Shown: positions 8,642-17,162 of the stretch, piece by piece
Layout of the letters: every line of letters begins with the position of its first letter
How positions within the stretch are numbered: position 1 is the first letter of the stretch
Origin: Rhodococcus sp. NBC_00297
GTDB lineage: Bacteria > Actinomycetota > Actinomycetes > Mycobacteriales > Mycobacteriaceae
NCBI RefSeq assembly: GCF_036173065.1
Contig: NZ_CP108041.1
Span: 2,108,001 to 2,172,000 of the forward strand
Length of the DNA stretch: 64,000 nt
Direction: 5' to 3'
The notes under the pieces: generated by a model
The model's database searches: none
Seen by the model: only the letters and a program-made list of their open reading frames with translations
What the model was told of the DNA's origin: nothing
Translations under genes and position numbers: made by a program

Positions 8642-9703
8642 GTGTCCGTCACCGCCGAACGCCCCAGAGATCGATTCGTCAGTTCGTACACCGAGCTGTC
8701 CGTCGCCGTGCGCGCCTCGGGGCTGATGTCACGCCGCCGCGGTTTCTACTGGTCCCGCATCATCGGCACCGTGGCGGCCTTCGTCGCCGTCTGGGTCGGT
8801 GCGTTCCTCCTGGGCGACTCGTGGTGGCAGCTCGCGCTCGCCGTCGCCCTCGCCGTCGTGAGCACGCAGTTCGGCTTCCTCGGTCACGACGGCGCCCACC
8901 GCCAGATGTTCGACTCGGCTAAGTGGAACGAGTGGACGGCCCGCATCCTGTCCGGCACCTTCGCAGGACTCTCGCTGCACTGGTGGCAGGGCAAGCACAG
9001 CAAGCACCACAACGCGCCGAACCAGATCGGCAAGGATCCCGACATCGGGAACGGGCCCATCGCCTTCGTCCCCGAGTACGTCGCGCAGCGCACCGGCTTC
9101 TACGGCGCGTTCACCCGCCGCCAGGGCTGGCTCTTCTTCCCGCTGCTCACCCTCGAAGGCGCCGCACTCCACGTCGCCAGCGTGCGCACGCTGATCGGCT
9201 CCAAGGAGATCAAGCACCGCAAGCTGGAGCTGTCGCTCATCGCGCTGAGGCTCACCATCGGGTTCGCACTGCCGTTCCTCGCGATGCCGGCGGGGCTCGC
9301 GGTCGGCTTCATCCTCGTGCACTTCGCCGTCTTCGGCGTTCTGCTGGGCGGCTCGTTCGCGCCCAACCACAAGGGGATGCCGCTGGTTCCGGCCAATGCG
9401 AAGATCGACTTCCTCCGCCGCCAGGTCCTCATGTCGCGCAACGTCGACGGCGGCCCCGTCACCGACTTCATGATGGGCGGCCTCAACTATCAGATCGAGC
9501 ATCACCTGTTCCCCAGCATGCCGCGGCCGAACCTCAAGAAGGTGCGGCCCATGGTGCGCGAGCACTGCGCCAAGCACGGGGTGACCTACACCGAGACGTC
9601 GCTCGTGAAGTCCTACGGCATCGTCGTCCGCTACCTCAACCAGGTGGGACTGTCGAAGCGCAACCCCTTCGACTGCCCGCTGGTACGCGAGTACCGCGCC
9701 TGA
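8642..9703 (+). CDS. Membrane fatty acid (acyl) desaturase
   Basis: A 353-residue di-iron membrane desaturase. The three histidine boxes are present: HDGAH (about residue 82), HSKHHN (about 119) and QIEHHLFP (about 285). Hydrophobic pairs at about 38-75 and 195-235 fit the family topology. It lacks a fused cytochrome b5 domain, so electrons must come from a separate reductase, perhaps the one at 21353. It introduces a double bond into acyl-CoA or lipid-bound acyl chains. Start is GTG with GAGG upstream; position specificity cannot be read from the sequence. Confidence 0.88.
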   Translation: MSVTAERPRDRFVSSYTELSVAVRASGLMSRRRGFYWSRIIGTVAAFVAVWVGAFLLGDSWWQLALAVALAVVSTQFGFLGHDGAHRQMFDSAKWNEWTARILSGTFAGLSLHWWQGKHSKHHNAPNQIGKDPDIGNGPIAFVPEYVAQRTGFYGAFTRRQGWLFFPLLTLEGAALHVASVRTLIGSKEIKHRKLELSLIALRLTIGFALPFLAMPAGLAVGFILVHFAVFGVLLGGSFAPNHKGMPLVPANAKIDFLRRQVLMSRNVDGGPVTDFMMGGLNYQIEHHLFPSMPRPNLKKVRPMVREHCAKHGVTYTETSLVKSYGIVVRYLNQVGLSKRNPFDCPLVREYRA

Positions 9704-9738
9704 GCTCGGTGTGACCGCGGTCACGTAGACTGCGGCGG

Positions 9739-10731
9739 GTGATCGCCGATCTCTGGAACAGTCTGCCGACCGCGCTCCGCGACCCGGTCGCCCTCGCGGT
9801 GCCGGCATTCCTCGTTCTGCTCGCGCTCGAGTGGACCGCAGCGATCGTCCTCGAGAGCCACGGCGACGAGACCGAGGACGAACCCGGCCGACCGGACCGT
9901 GGAAGCTACCTCCGCGCCGACGCCCGGGCCAGCATCGCGATGGGGCTGGTGTCCATCGCCACCACCACCGCATGGAAAACCCTGGCGCTGCTGATCTATT
10001 CGCTGATCTTCGCGTATGTCGCACCGTGGCAGCTGCCCTCGGACCAGTGGTACACGTGGGTGATCCTGCTGCTCGGCGTCGACGTCCTCTTCTACTGGTA
10101 TCACCGCATCGCGCACCGCACGCGCATCGTGTGGGCCACGCATCAGGCGCACCACTCGAGCGAGTACTTCAATTTCAGCACCGCACTACGGCAGAAGTGG
10201 AACAACAGCGGCGAGATCCTGATGTGGTTGCCGCTGCCCCTGCTCGGCGTCCCGCCCTGGATGGTGTTCACCGGGTTCGCGATCAACCTGGTCTACCAGT
10301 TCTGGGTGCACACCGAGCGCATCGACCGGATGCCGCGCTGGTTCGAGTTCGTCTTCAACACGCCGTCGCACCACCGCGTGCATCACGGCCGCGACAAGGA
10401 GTACCTGGACAAGAACTACGCCGGCATCCTCATCGTGTGGGACCGCCTGTTCGGGACCTACGCCGACGAGACGTTCCGACCGCACTACGGGCTGACGACT
10501 CCGGTGCAGACGTTCGACATCCTGAAGCTCCAGACACACGAGTACGCCGCCATCGCACGGGACGTGCGGACGGCGGCGACTCTGCGTCAAAAACTCGGTT
10601 ACATCGTCGGACCGCCCGGCTGGACTCCCGCGGACGCTACGGCTCAGGCCTTCCCGAGCGTCACCAGGAAATCGACGGACCCGGTCGGATCCACGGTCAC
10701 GAAGCCCAGCGACGGCGGCTCGATGCCGTAG
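9739..10731 (+). CDS. Sterol desaturase / fatty acid hydroxylase family protein
   Basis: A 330-residue di-iron membrane oxidase with the histidine clusters HRIAHR, HQAHHS and HRVHH and at least three hydrophobic segments. Family members hydroxylate or desaturate sterols, carotenoids or acyl chains; the substrate here is unknown. It starts with GTG 35 bases after the desaturase and may be co-transcribed. The last 29 codons run antisense into the end of the YceI gene. The family-like tail probably ends around GYIVGPPGW, so the rest may be a read-on extension after loss of an earlier stop. Confidence 0.82.
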   Translation: MIADLWNSLPTALRDPVALAVPAFLVLLALEWTAAIVLESHGDETEDEPGRPDRGSYLRADARASIAMGLVSIATTTAWKTLALLIYSLIFAYVAPWQLPSDQWYTWVILLLGVDVLFYWYHRIAHRTRIVWATHQAHHSSEYFNFSTALRQKWNNSGEILMWLPLPLLGVPPWMVFTGFAINLVYQFWVHTERIDRMPRWFEFVFNTPSHHRVHHGRDKEYLDKNYAGILIVWDRLFGTYADETFRPHYGLTTPVQTFDILKLQTHEYAAIARDVRTAATLRQKLGYIVGPPGWTPADATAQAFPSVTRKSTDPVGSTVTKPSDGGSMP

Positions 10732-11327
10732 TCGGTCCACGTCGCGGGAATGTTGCCCGAGGCGACGATGGTCTCGCCCGACCGGAGCACCTGCGTCTCG
10801 ACGCTCACGTCGCGCGTCTGGCCCTTGAGGGTCAGCGTGCCGTCGAGGGTGACGGTCGCCGTGGTGCCGTCGGTGGGCACGGTGGACAGGTCCACCGGCG
10901 ACGTCACCGTGAACGTGGCGGTGGGGTTGTTCGCGACATCGAAGATGTTGCCGCGGAACTGGTTGTCGCGCCGATCGCTGTCGGTGGTGATGGTCTCGGT
11001 GCGCACCACGATCTCACCGGCAGTGAGCTGCTGGTTCGCGATCGTGGCGCTTCCCGAGACGTCCGGCGTGGTGCCGACGACCGTGACGTCGGTGCCGTTG
11101 AGCACCTCGGCGACGGTGTACCCGGCCGACGTCGGATTCGCTGCGTCACCGGACGTGACGGTCCACTCACCGTCCAGATCGCCCGTCGCCGCCTCGGCAC
11201 CGGAGGTGGACACCGACGCCGCCGGATCGCTGCTCTCGATCGACGAGTAGATACGCGGTCCGACGACGAGCGCCACGATCGCCAGGACGACGACCACGGC
11301 TCCGGTGATCCACCATTTCTTCTTCAT
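10644..11327 (-). CDS. YceI family protein, membrane-anchored
   Basis: A 227-residue protein with an N-terminal membrane anchor (about residues 5-25, after MKKKWW) and a YceI beta-barrel lipocalin-like domain. The family hallmarks are WTVTSGDAA near residue 55 and TATFTVTSPVDL. YceI domains bind isoprenoid or amphiphilic ligands, so a role in polyprenoid or lipid handling at the cell surface is plausible. It converges with the sterol-desaturase gene, whose 3' end overlaps it by 88 bases. Confidence 0.85.
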   Translation of the reverse strand: MKKKWWITGAVVVVLAIVALVVGPRIYSSIESSDPAASVSTSGAEAATGDLDGEWTVTSGDAANPTSAGYTVAEVLNGTDVTVVGTTPDVSGSATIANQQLTAGEIVVRTETITTDSDRRDNQFRGNIFDVANNPTATFTVTSPVDLSTVPTDGTTATVTLDGTLTLKGQTRDVSVETQVLRSGETIVASGNIPATWTDYGIEPPSLGFVTVDPTGSVDFLVTLGKA

Positions 11328-11399
11328 GGGACGAACTTTAGTTGTCGCTTCAACGTGCGGCCACCGCTGCGGCCTGGGAATCCCCTGTGAAAGCGTCCG

Positions 11400-12416
11400 T
11401 CACCACGCCGAGTGAACGACGTCCCGGAGGTAGCGGTCGTAGATGCTCTGCACGCCGGCATCGAACTCGGCGCCGAGAAGCGCGACGCGCCCCGCCTCGG
11501 CGTTGGCACGAGCCTGGTCCACGTTGCGGGCTCCCGGGATGACCGTCGAGATCTGCGGGTGCTGCCACAACCACGCGATGGCGGCGGCGGCGGGCGGCGT
11601 ACCCTCCGGAGCCGCGTCCGCGACCAGGGCGGAGAAGTCACGAGCCGCCGCAAGGCCCGTGTCGAACGGAACGCCCGAGAACGTCTCGCCGACGTCGAAG
11701 GCCTCACCGTTGCGGTTGAAGTTGCGGTGATCGTTCTCGGGGAACGTCGTCGACTCGTCGTACTTCCCCGAGAGCAGGCCCGAGGCAAGCGGCACCCGCG
11801 CGATGATGCCCACTCCGGCATCGGCGGCGACGGACAGCACCTCGTCGACGGGCTTGAGCCGGAAGGCGTTGACGATGATCTGCACGGTGGCCACGTTCGG
11901 TCGGCGGATCGCCTCGAGCGCCTCCGCGACCGTCTCCACGCTGACGCCGTAGTGCGCGATCGCCTGCTCCTCGACGAGGGTGTCGAGGGCATCGAACACC
12001 TGGTCGTCGCCGTACACGGCGGAGGGCGGGCAGTGCAGCTGCACCAGTTCCAGGGTGTCGACACCGAGGTTGCCGCGCGACCGGTCCACCCACGTGCGGA
12101 AGTTCGCGAGCGTGTAGTTCTCCGGCACCTGGTCGACGCGTCGACCCATCTTGGTCGCCACGGTGACGGTGTCCCGCAGGCCGCGATCGGCCAGGAATCC
12201 GCCGATCACCCGCTCACTGCGCCCGTCGCCGTACACGTCGGCCGTGTCGAAGAAGGTGATGCCGCTGTCCACGGCGGCGTCGAGCACCGCCACGGCGTCC
12301 TGCTCGGACACGTCGCCCCAGTCGGCTCCCAACTGCCAGGTGCCGAGTCCGACGCACGACACCTGCCGTCCGGTGCGTCCCAGGGTGCGGTTCTCCATCG
12401 CGTTCATGTTTCTCAT
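11400..12416 (-). CDS. Aldo/keto reductase
   Basis: About 338 residues with an AKR TIM barrel: RTLGRTGRQVSCVGLGTW at the start, the Asp/Tyr pair in FDTADVYGDGRSE, Lys in ATKMGRR and His in LHCPP. It should reduce carbonyls with NADPH. A longer frame starts at 12449, but that falls in the run following the tRNA terminator, so translation must begin at one of the ATGs at 12416, 12407 or 12398. I chose 12416; no strong ribosome site decides between them. Confidence 0.85.
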   Translation of the reverse strand: MRNMNAMENRTLGRTGRQVSCVGLGTWQLGADWGDVSEQDAVAVLDAAVDSGITFFDTADVYGDGRSERVIGGFLADRGLRDTVTVATKMGRRVDQVPENYTLANFRTWVDRSRGNLGVDTLELVQLHCPPSAVYGDDQVFDALDTLVEEQAIAHYGVSVETVAEALEAIRRPNVATVQIIVNAFRLKPVDEVLSVAADAGVGIIARVPLASGLLSGKYDESTTFPENDHRNFNRNGEAFDVGETFSGVPFDTGLAAARDFSALVADAAPEGTPPAAAAIAWLWQHPQISTVIPGARNVDQARANAEAGRVALLGAEFDAGVQSIYDRYLRDVVHSAW

Positions 12417-12449
12417 CTCGTCGGTGTACCCGAAGTTGGTGAACGACAA

Positions 12450-12481
12450 AGCCCCCCAGCTGCCGAGGCAGGTGGGGGGCT
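12450..12481 (-). terminator. Rho-independent terminator after tRNA-Ser(CGA)
   Basis: AGCCCCCCA (12450-12458) pairs with TGGGGGGCT (12473-12481), with an inner TGCC/GGCA stem. On the minus strand the hairpin is followed by TTTG. It starts 3 bases past the CCA end of the tRNA. Confidence 0.8.
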
Positions 12482-12483
12482 CA

Positions 12484-12574
12484 TGGCGGTGGCGGAGGGA
12501 TTTGAACCCTCGGACGGGGGTTACCCGTCACACGCTTTCGAGGCGTGCTCCTTAGGCCGCTCGGACACGCCACC
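12484..12574 (-). tRNA. tRNA-Ser (anticodon CGA), CCA encoded
   Basis: Acceptor stem GGTGGCG pairs with CGCCACC, followed by discriminator G and an encoded CCA (12484-12486). The anticodon stem ACGC/GCGT encloses CTCGAAA, giving CGA, which reads UCG. A long variable arm and the GGTTCAAATCC T-arm are present, as expected for a class II serine tRNA. Confidence 0.95.
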
Positions 12575-12643
12575 GGCGGATACGTTACCGGATGGGTGGC
12601 GCGGAACCGAAATCGCGACGTCAGGAGTCACAACGCGGGTGAC

Positions 12644-12841
12644 TCAGTGGCCGGTGAGCTTGTCCTTGATGTTGGACGCTGCATCCTTGACCTTCTCCGC
12701 GCCGTCCTTGAACGCTGCGGAAGTCTGATCGCCCTGGCCTTCGGCCTTCAGGTCCTGGTCGCCGGTGGCATCGCCCGCAGCTTCCTTGCCCTTGCCCTTG
12801 AGGTCTTCTGCCTTGTTGCCGATCTTGTCGTCGAGACCCAT
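12644..12841 (-). CDS. CsbD family stress protein
   Basis: A 65-residue hydrophilic protein, MGLDDKIGNKAEDLKGKGKE onward, with the repeated Lys/Glu/Ala pattern of CsbD proteins. The family is induced by general stress sigma factors; its molecular role is unknown. AGGAG lies 7 bases before the ATG, which rules out a longer start 11 codons upstream. A stress-sigma-type promoter is visible at 12938-12964. A second CsbD gene lies at 26701-26871. Confidence 0.88.
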   Translation of the reverse strand: MGLDDKIGNKAEDLKGKGKEAAGDATGDQDLKAEGQGDQTSAAFKDGAEKVKDAASNIKDKLTGH

Positions 12842-12937
12842 GTGGTGCTCCTTCGAAGCGGAAGAACATGTCATCCACCCCTCCGTTTCGGCGGGGCGGG
12901 CGACGCAACGTCGCGCCTGGTGTTCTACCGGGCAGTA

Positions 12938-12964
12938 ATACCCCGTCGACGGATCGCGTCAAAC
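12938..12964 (-). promoter_or_regulatory. Probable SigF/SigB-type promoter of the CsbD gene
   Basis: On the minus strand GTTT (12964-12961), 17 bases, then GGGTAT (12943-12938) matches the GTTT-N15-17-GGGTAT pattern known for the SigF/SigB group in actinobacteria. It lies about 100 bases upstream of the CsbD start and overlaps the last codons of tadA. Confidence 0.6.
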
Positions 12965-13426
12965 GTCGTTCGCGGTTCGAAAGAAGTCCCGAACCAGACC
13001 GGCCGCGTCGCTCTCGAGGACGCCGCCGACCACCTCCGGTCGATGCGTCAGACGCCGATCCCGCACCACGTCCCACAGCGAGCCGACGGCGCCCGTCTTC
13101 GGTTCCCAGGCCCCGAACAGCAGCCCGTCGACTCGCGAGAGCACCGCCGCGCCCGCACACATCGTGCAGGGCTCCAGCGTGACGACGAGAGTGCATCCGG
13201 TGAGTCGCCAGCCGTCCCCGTGCCGTTCGGCGGCGGCGCGGAGCGCGAGCACCTCCGCGTGGGCGGTCGGGTCCCCGCGGCGTTCGCGTTCGTTGACCGC
13301 GGACGCGATCTCGTCACCGTCGGCGTTCACGACGACGGCACCCACGGGAACGTCGCCCGCCGGCGTGGTGCGGGCGACCTCCAGAGCGCGACGCATCCAG
13401 ACGTCACGCAGGTGGAGAGGCACCAC
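12959..13426 (-). CDS. tadA: tRNA(adenine-34) deaminase
   Basis: About 155 residues of the cytidine/deoxycytidylate deaminase fold. TAHAEVLALR supplies the zinc His and catalytic Glu, and LEPCTMCAGA the two zinc Cys. It converts A34 to inosine in tRNA-Arg(ACG), a tRNA that is itself encoded in this window at 48515. I used the GTG two bases after the upstream stop; a GTG one codon later or the ATG of MRRALEVA (13393) are alternatives. The order tadA partner, then tadA, matches the Rv3753c-Rv3752c pair as I recall it. Confidence 0.9.
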   Translation of the reverse strand: MVPLHLRDVWMRRALEVARTTPAGDVPVGAVVVNADGDEIASAVNERERRGDPTAHAEVLALRAAAERHGDGWRLTGCTLVVTLEPCTMCAGAAVLSRVDGLLFGAWEPKTGAVGSLWDVVRDRRLTHRPEVVGGVLESDAAGLVRDFFRTANDV

Positions 13427-13428
13427 GG

Positions 13429-13986
13429 TCAGCGAGGCAGCTTGTCGAGCACCGCGGCGAACTCCGCGGCGAATCCCAGTCGCGCGGCAATCATGCCGAG
13501 CTGCTCGTCGGGGTAGAGGTCGGACTCGGCCAGGATGACGCCGAGGACCGGCTCGGGAAGACCCATGTCGCTCAGCAGATCCAGATCGCCCTCGTCCCAC
13601 GGCTCGACGTCGTCGAGCTCGTCCGGATCCAGATCGGGCACATCGACGTTCAGTCGGTCCAGGACGTCGGCCGCGATGTCGTAGTCGATCGCCGCGGTGG
13701 CGTCCGACAGCAGGACCCGCGTGCCCGACGGTGCCGGACGCAGCACGACGAAGAACTCGTCGTCGACATCGAGGAGCCCAAACACCGCACCGGCACTGCG
13801 GAGTTCACGAAGTTCGGTCTCGGCGGCACTGAGACTCGTCAGGGCGTCCGCGGACAACGGCCGGCACGTCCACGTGCCCTCCTCGCGGACGACCGCGATG
13901 GCGAACCCCTCGAGATCGTCGTAGTCGTCGGAGCGGTTGTCACCTCGACTCTGGGACGAGGTACTGCCTCCGCGCTGTGCAGCCAT
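13429..13986 (-). CDS. tRNA adenosine deaminase-associated protein
   Basis: A 185-residue acidic cytoplasmic protein always found beside tadA in actinobacteria. The body begins DLEGFAIAVVREEGTW after a hydrophilic N-terminal tail, and Asp/Glu-rich stretches (DLDPDELDDVEPWDEGD) sit near residue 135. It is two bases from tadA and divergent from tyrA. Its function is unknown; a role with TadA is inferred only from constant linkage. Confidence 0.85.
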   Translation of the reverse strand: MAAQRGGSTSSQSRGDNRSDDYDDLEGFAIAVVREEGTWTCRPLSADALTSLSAAETELRELRSAGAVFGLLDVDDEFFVVLRPAPSGTRVLLSDATAAIDYDIAADVLDRLNVDVPDLDPDELDDVEPWDEGDLDLLSDMGLPEPVLGVILAESDLYPDEQLGMIAARLGFAAEFAAVLDKLPR

Positions 13987-14107
13987 GCGCGCAACCGTAG
14001 TCCCACACCGTCGCCCCGGCGTGCAGACCTCCCTGTTCAGGGGAAACAGCGGGAGATTTCGGTGTCGTGCACCCGGCGGACGGTGCCGATGTGGAAATCT
14101 TCCCCCG

Positions 14108-15067
14108 GTGAACACACCCGACCGTCCCGTCTGCGTCCTGGGCCTCGGCCTCATCGGGGGCTCGTTACTGCGCGCCGTGGTCGACTCGGGTCGCCCGGCA
14201 TGGGGTTGGAACCGATCGACCGGTGCCGTGGACGCCGCTCGCGCCGACGGGTACGACGTCACGGCGGACATCGCCTCCGCCCTCCAGCGCGCCGCCGAGG
14301 AGGACGCTCTCGTCGTCGTTGCGGTGCCCATGCCGGCGGTCGACACCGTCCTGGAATCGGTGGCCGCGCACGCGCCGCACTGCGTGCTCACGGACGTCGT
14401 CAGTGTGAAGGCGGAGATGGCGGCCGCGGTCGCACGTGCCGGACTCGGCGCTCGGTTCGTCGGCGGACATCCCATGGCCGGCACATCCGCCTCGGGGTGG
14501 CTCGCGGCCGACGTCGATCTCTTCCGCAACGCGGTCTGGGTCGTCACCGTGGACGACGGCACCGATCCCGACGCCTGGCTCGCGGTCGCCGATCTCGCAC
14601 TGTCCTCCGGATCCGTCGTCGTCCCGGCCCGAGCCGACGACCACGATCGCGCCGTCGCCCGCGTGTCCCATCTCCCGCATCTGCTGGCGGAAGCACTCGC
14701 CGCGGTGGGCGCGCAGGGCGGGGAGCTCACGTTGCGGCTGGCAGCCGGCTCGTTCCGCGACGGCACCCGTGTGGCAGGAACAGCTCCAGCCCTGGTCAGC
14801 GCGATGTGTGATGCCAACGCGCCCGCCCTGGTCGACGCGCTCGACGAGGCGCTCGCCGCGTTGCACAGCGCCAGGGACGCTCTCGTCGCCGACGCGTCGA
14901 CCGAGACACTGGTGTCCGCGGGCCATGCGGCGCGGTTGCGCTACGACGAGCAGTTGCAGTGGTGGGAGATCACCGACGTCGTCGTCGGCTCGCCGTCCTG
15001 GCAGGGCGACCTCGTCGACGCCGGTCGCCGCGGCGGTGTGGTGCAGCGGCTGCCCCGGCGGGCGTGA
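14108..15067 (+). CDS. tyrA: Prephenate dehydrogenase
   Basis: A 319-residue NAD(P)-dependent enzyme of tyrosine biosynthesis, converting prephenate to 4-hydroxyphenylpyruvate. The Rossmann motif GLGLIGGSLL is at residues 10-19, and the substrate segments GGHPMAGTSASG and RVSHLPHLLAEAL follow. No ACT domain is evident. The GTG was chosen because it places the dinucleotide fold at the usual distance; the frame is open further upstream, into the divergent tadA-partner promoter region. The pairing with the tadA genes matches Mycobacterium. Confidence 0.9.
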   Translation: MNTPDRPVCVLGLGLIGGSLLRAVVDSGRPAWGWNRSTGAVDAARADGYDVTADIASALQRAAEEDALVVVAVPMPAVDTVLESVAAHAPHCVLTDVVSVKAEMAAAVARAGLGARFVGGHPMAGTSASGWLAADVDLFRNAVWVVTVDDGTDPDAWLAVADLALSSGSVVVPARADDHDRAVARVSHLPHLLAEALAAVGAQGGELTLRLAAGSFRDGTRVAGTAPALVSAMCDANAPALVDALDEALAALHSARDALVADASTETLVSAGHAARLRYDEQLQWWEITDVVVGSPSWQGDLVDAGRRGGVVQRLPRRA

Positions 15068-15079
15068 CGGTCCGACCCG

Positions 15080-15688
15080 TCAGATGCGCTCGGCGAGTCC
15101 CCGGTAATCGGCGACGAACCCGTCCGAGTCGACGCTCACGGCCGACGTCCCGACGGGCGAGACCACCTCGAACTCGTGCGGCCCGCGGCTGTAGGACAGT
15201 GTCTCCGCGCGGGCGGTGAGGACCGGCAGACCGACGTACACGACGGGCACCTGATGATCGGCCGGGTTCGTCTGCAGGCCGAGACGACGGATGGCGAGCG
15301 TGTTGAAGAAGGGGCTCCACACCAGCTCGACGTCGAGTGCACCGCCGAACGAGCTGCGGGTCGGTGACCCGTCGTCGACGAGCCAATAGCCCTCGGAGTC
15401 GCGACTGATGGAGACCTGCTTCTCCCCCGACGCGACGGCCGCGCGCACGGACAACCGCTTGGTCACTCCCGATTCGTCCGTGACCAGGTCGTACGACGCG
15501 GAGAACGCCGGGTGTTCGTCGCACTCGCCGCCGATGATCCGGCCGGCGGCCTTGATCCGCTTGCCGTTGAGCTGGACGCGCACCGACTCCATACGCGGGG
15601 CGCTGTGCGCGCGCCACGTCAGGATGGCCGGCCACGACGAGCCCGTCACGTCGGCGGACGACAGGGAATCGGCGGTGGGTGTGGTCAC
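15080..15688 (-). CDS. Putative glycolipid-binding protein
   Basis: About 202 residues. The body, from SWPAILTWRAHSAPRMESVR through GECDEHPAFSASYDL to VVYVGLPVLTARAETLSYSR, matches the putative glycolipid-binding family (PF06475 type) as I recall it. There is no signal peptide or membrane segment. Start is the GTG of VTTPTADSL; another GTG six codons earlier is possible. It converges with tyrA. The binding function is inherited from the family name and is weakly supported. Confidence 0.7.
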   Translation of the reverse strand: MTTPTADSLSSADVTGSSWPAILTWRAHSAPRMESVRVQLNGKRIKAAGRIIGGECDEHPAFSASYDLVTDESGVTKRLSVRAAVASGEKQVSISRDSEGYWLVDDGSPTRSSFGGALDVELVWSPFFNTLAIRRLGLQTNPADHQVPVVYVGLPVLTARAETLSYSRGPHEFEVVSPVGTSAVSVDSDGFVADYRGLAERI

Positions 15689-15908
15689 GCGTTCACGGTA
15701 GATCACACGAGCACGACAAGTACCGGAGCCGGGCGAATTGCCTGTGAATCCCCGTCCCCGTCAGCGACCGAGTGCCCCGTTCTCGCGAGATGAAACGGTC
15801 ACGAGCAGGGTTTTCATCGACGGTGGGCGTGAGTCGGCGCACCACGCCCCCGTCTGCGGGCGCTGCTCACAGCGGTGTCGCCCTCTCGGTCGGACGCCGT
15901 GTCGGTGT

Positions 15909-15930
15909 TCTCGAGTAGCCTCACTCGAGA
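15909..15930. promoter_or_regulatory. Inverted repeat with paired CTCGAG sites over a -10 box, before the methyltransferase
   Basis: TCTCGAGT, a 6-base spacer, then ACTCGAGA: perfect 8-base arms, each containing CTCGAG. A plausible -10 hexamer, TAGCCT (15916-15921), lies between them, about 55 bases before the methyltransferase GTG. This would suit either a repressor or control by methylation of the cassette's own target site. Confidence 0.55.
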
Positions 15931-15983
15931 TCGACGTCGGTGTCCGGAGCCGCCGTCGCACACGACGGTGAGCGGGGGTACGC

Positions 15984-17162
15984 GTGTCCAGCCAGGGTGC
16001 CATGGTCGGCCTGTTCGCCGGCATCGGCGGTCTGGAGCTGGGCCTGGCGCGCAGCGGATGGTCCACCACTCAGCTCTGCGAGATCGACGCCGGCGCGGGG
16101 GCGGTGCTGCGCTCGCGCTTCCCCGACGTGCCGCTGCACACCGACGTCGCGACGCTGCGGGCGCTCCCCACCGGAACAGAGCTGGTCGCAGCCGGTTTCC
16201 CATGCCAGGACCTGTCGCAGGCCGGTCGCACGGCGGGCATCACGGGCGCGCGGTCGGGTCTGGTCGACGAGGTCTTCCGACTCGTCGCCCGCAAACGCGG
16301 TCCCCGGTGGCTGCTGATCGAGAACGTGCCCTTCATGTTGCAGCTCGGCCGCGGCGCGGCGATGCGGCACATCACGCACGCGCTCGAGGATCTCGGTTAC
16401 ATGTGGGCGTATCGCGTCGTCGACGCTCGCTCGTTCGGCCTGCCCCAGCGGCGTCAGCGCGTCGTCATGCTCGCCTCACGTACGGACGACCCGCGTGAGG
16501 TGCTCTTCGGACCCGACGCGGGTATCCCCGAGGCCGGCGACGCCGACGTCCTCCCGTGCGGCTTCTACTGGACCGAGGGGGTGCGCGGGCTGGGCTGGGC
16601 GATCAACGCGGTGCCCACGCTCAAGGGCGGGTCGACTCTCGGCATCGCCAGTCCCCCGGCCGTCCGGCTCCCGTCCGGCGAGCTGGTCACCCCGGGCATC
16701 TCGGACGCCGAGCGGCTGCAGGGTTTCGACGCCGGGTGGACCGCCCCCGCCGTCGAGTCCCCGGGTGTCCGGGCAGGGCATCGGTGGAAGCTGGTCGGCA
16801 ACGCCGTGAGCGTGCGCATGGCGACGTGGGTCGGTGAGCAGCTGGCCACCCGCACTCCCTACGACGAGGGGTCCGACACCGAGCTCGTACCCGGCCAGAG
16901 CTGGCCGTCGGCCGCGTGGGGCCGTGACCGTCGCGCGTTCCGGGTACCCGCGAGCACCTGGCCGGTCCAGCACCCCTACGAGGATCTGAGCGGATTCCTG
17001 GAGGAGTCGAAGTTGTTGTCCGCCAGGGCCACTGCCGGGTTCCTCAAGCGCGCACGCTCGGGTCGGCTGCGCTTCGCCCCCGGGTTCCTCGACACGGTCG
17101 AGTCGCACCTGCACAGGATGACCGACGATCCCGTCGTCCCCGAACCCGTTCGCGTGGCCTGA
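15984..17162 (+). CDS. DNA (cytosine-5) methyltransferase
   Basis: A 392-residue C5 methyltransferase with conserved motifs in order: I (GLFAGIGGLELGL), IV (AAGFPCQDLSQAG with the catalytic Cys), VI (LLIENVP), VIII (QRRQRV), then a short target-recognition region and motifs IX-X (LQGFDAGW, WKLVGNAVSVRM). About 110 residues follow motif X, ending in a segment with SARATAGFLKR. Start is GTG with GGGGG 6 bases upstream. It is the first of three overlapping genes and should protect the host against the next gene product. The target sequence is unknown. Confidence 0.92.
   Translation: MSSQGAMVGLFAGIGGLELGLARSGWSTTQLCEIDAGAGAVLRSRFPDVPLHTDVATLRALPTGTELVAAGFPCQDLSQAGRTAGITGARSGLVDEVFRLVARKRGPRWLLIENVPFMLQLGRGAAMRHITHALEDLGYMWAYRVVDARSFGLPQRRQRVVMLASRTDDPREVLFGPDAGIPEAGDADVLPCGFYWTEGVRGLGWAINAVPTLKGGSTLGIASPPAVRLPSGELVTPGISDAERLQGFDAGWTAPAVESPGVRAGHRWKLVGNAVSVRMATWVGEQLATRTPYDEGSDTELVPGQSWPSAAWGRDRRAFRVPASTWPVQHPYEDLSGFLEESKLLSARATAGFLKRARSGRLRFAPGFLDTVESHLHRMTDDPVVPEPVRVA

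Noticed and set aside
12417-12449. TTG start 11 codons upstream of the chosen aldo/keto reductase start
   Set aside because: The TTG lies in the run directly after the tRNA terminator stem.
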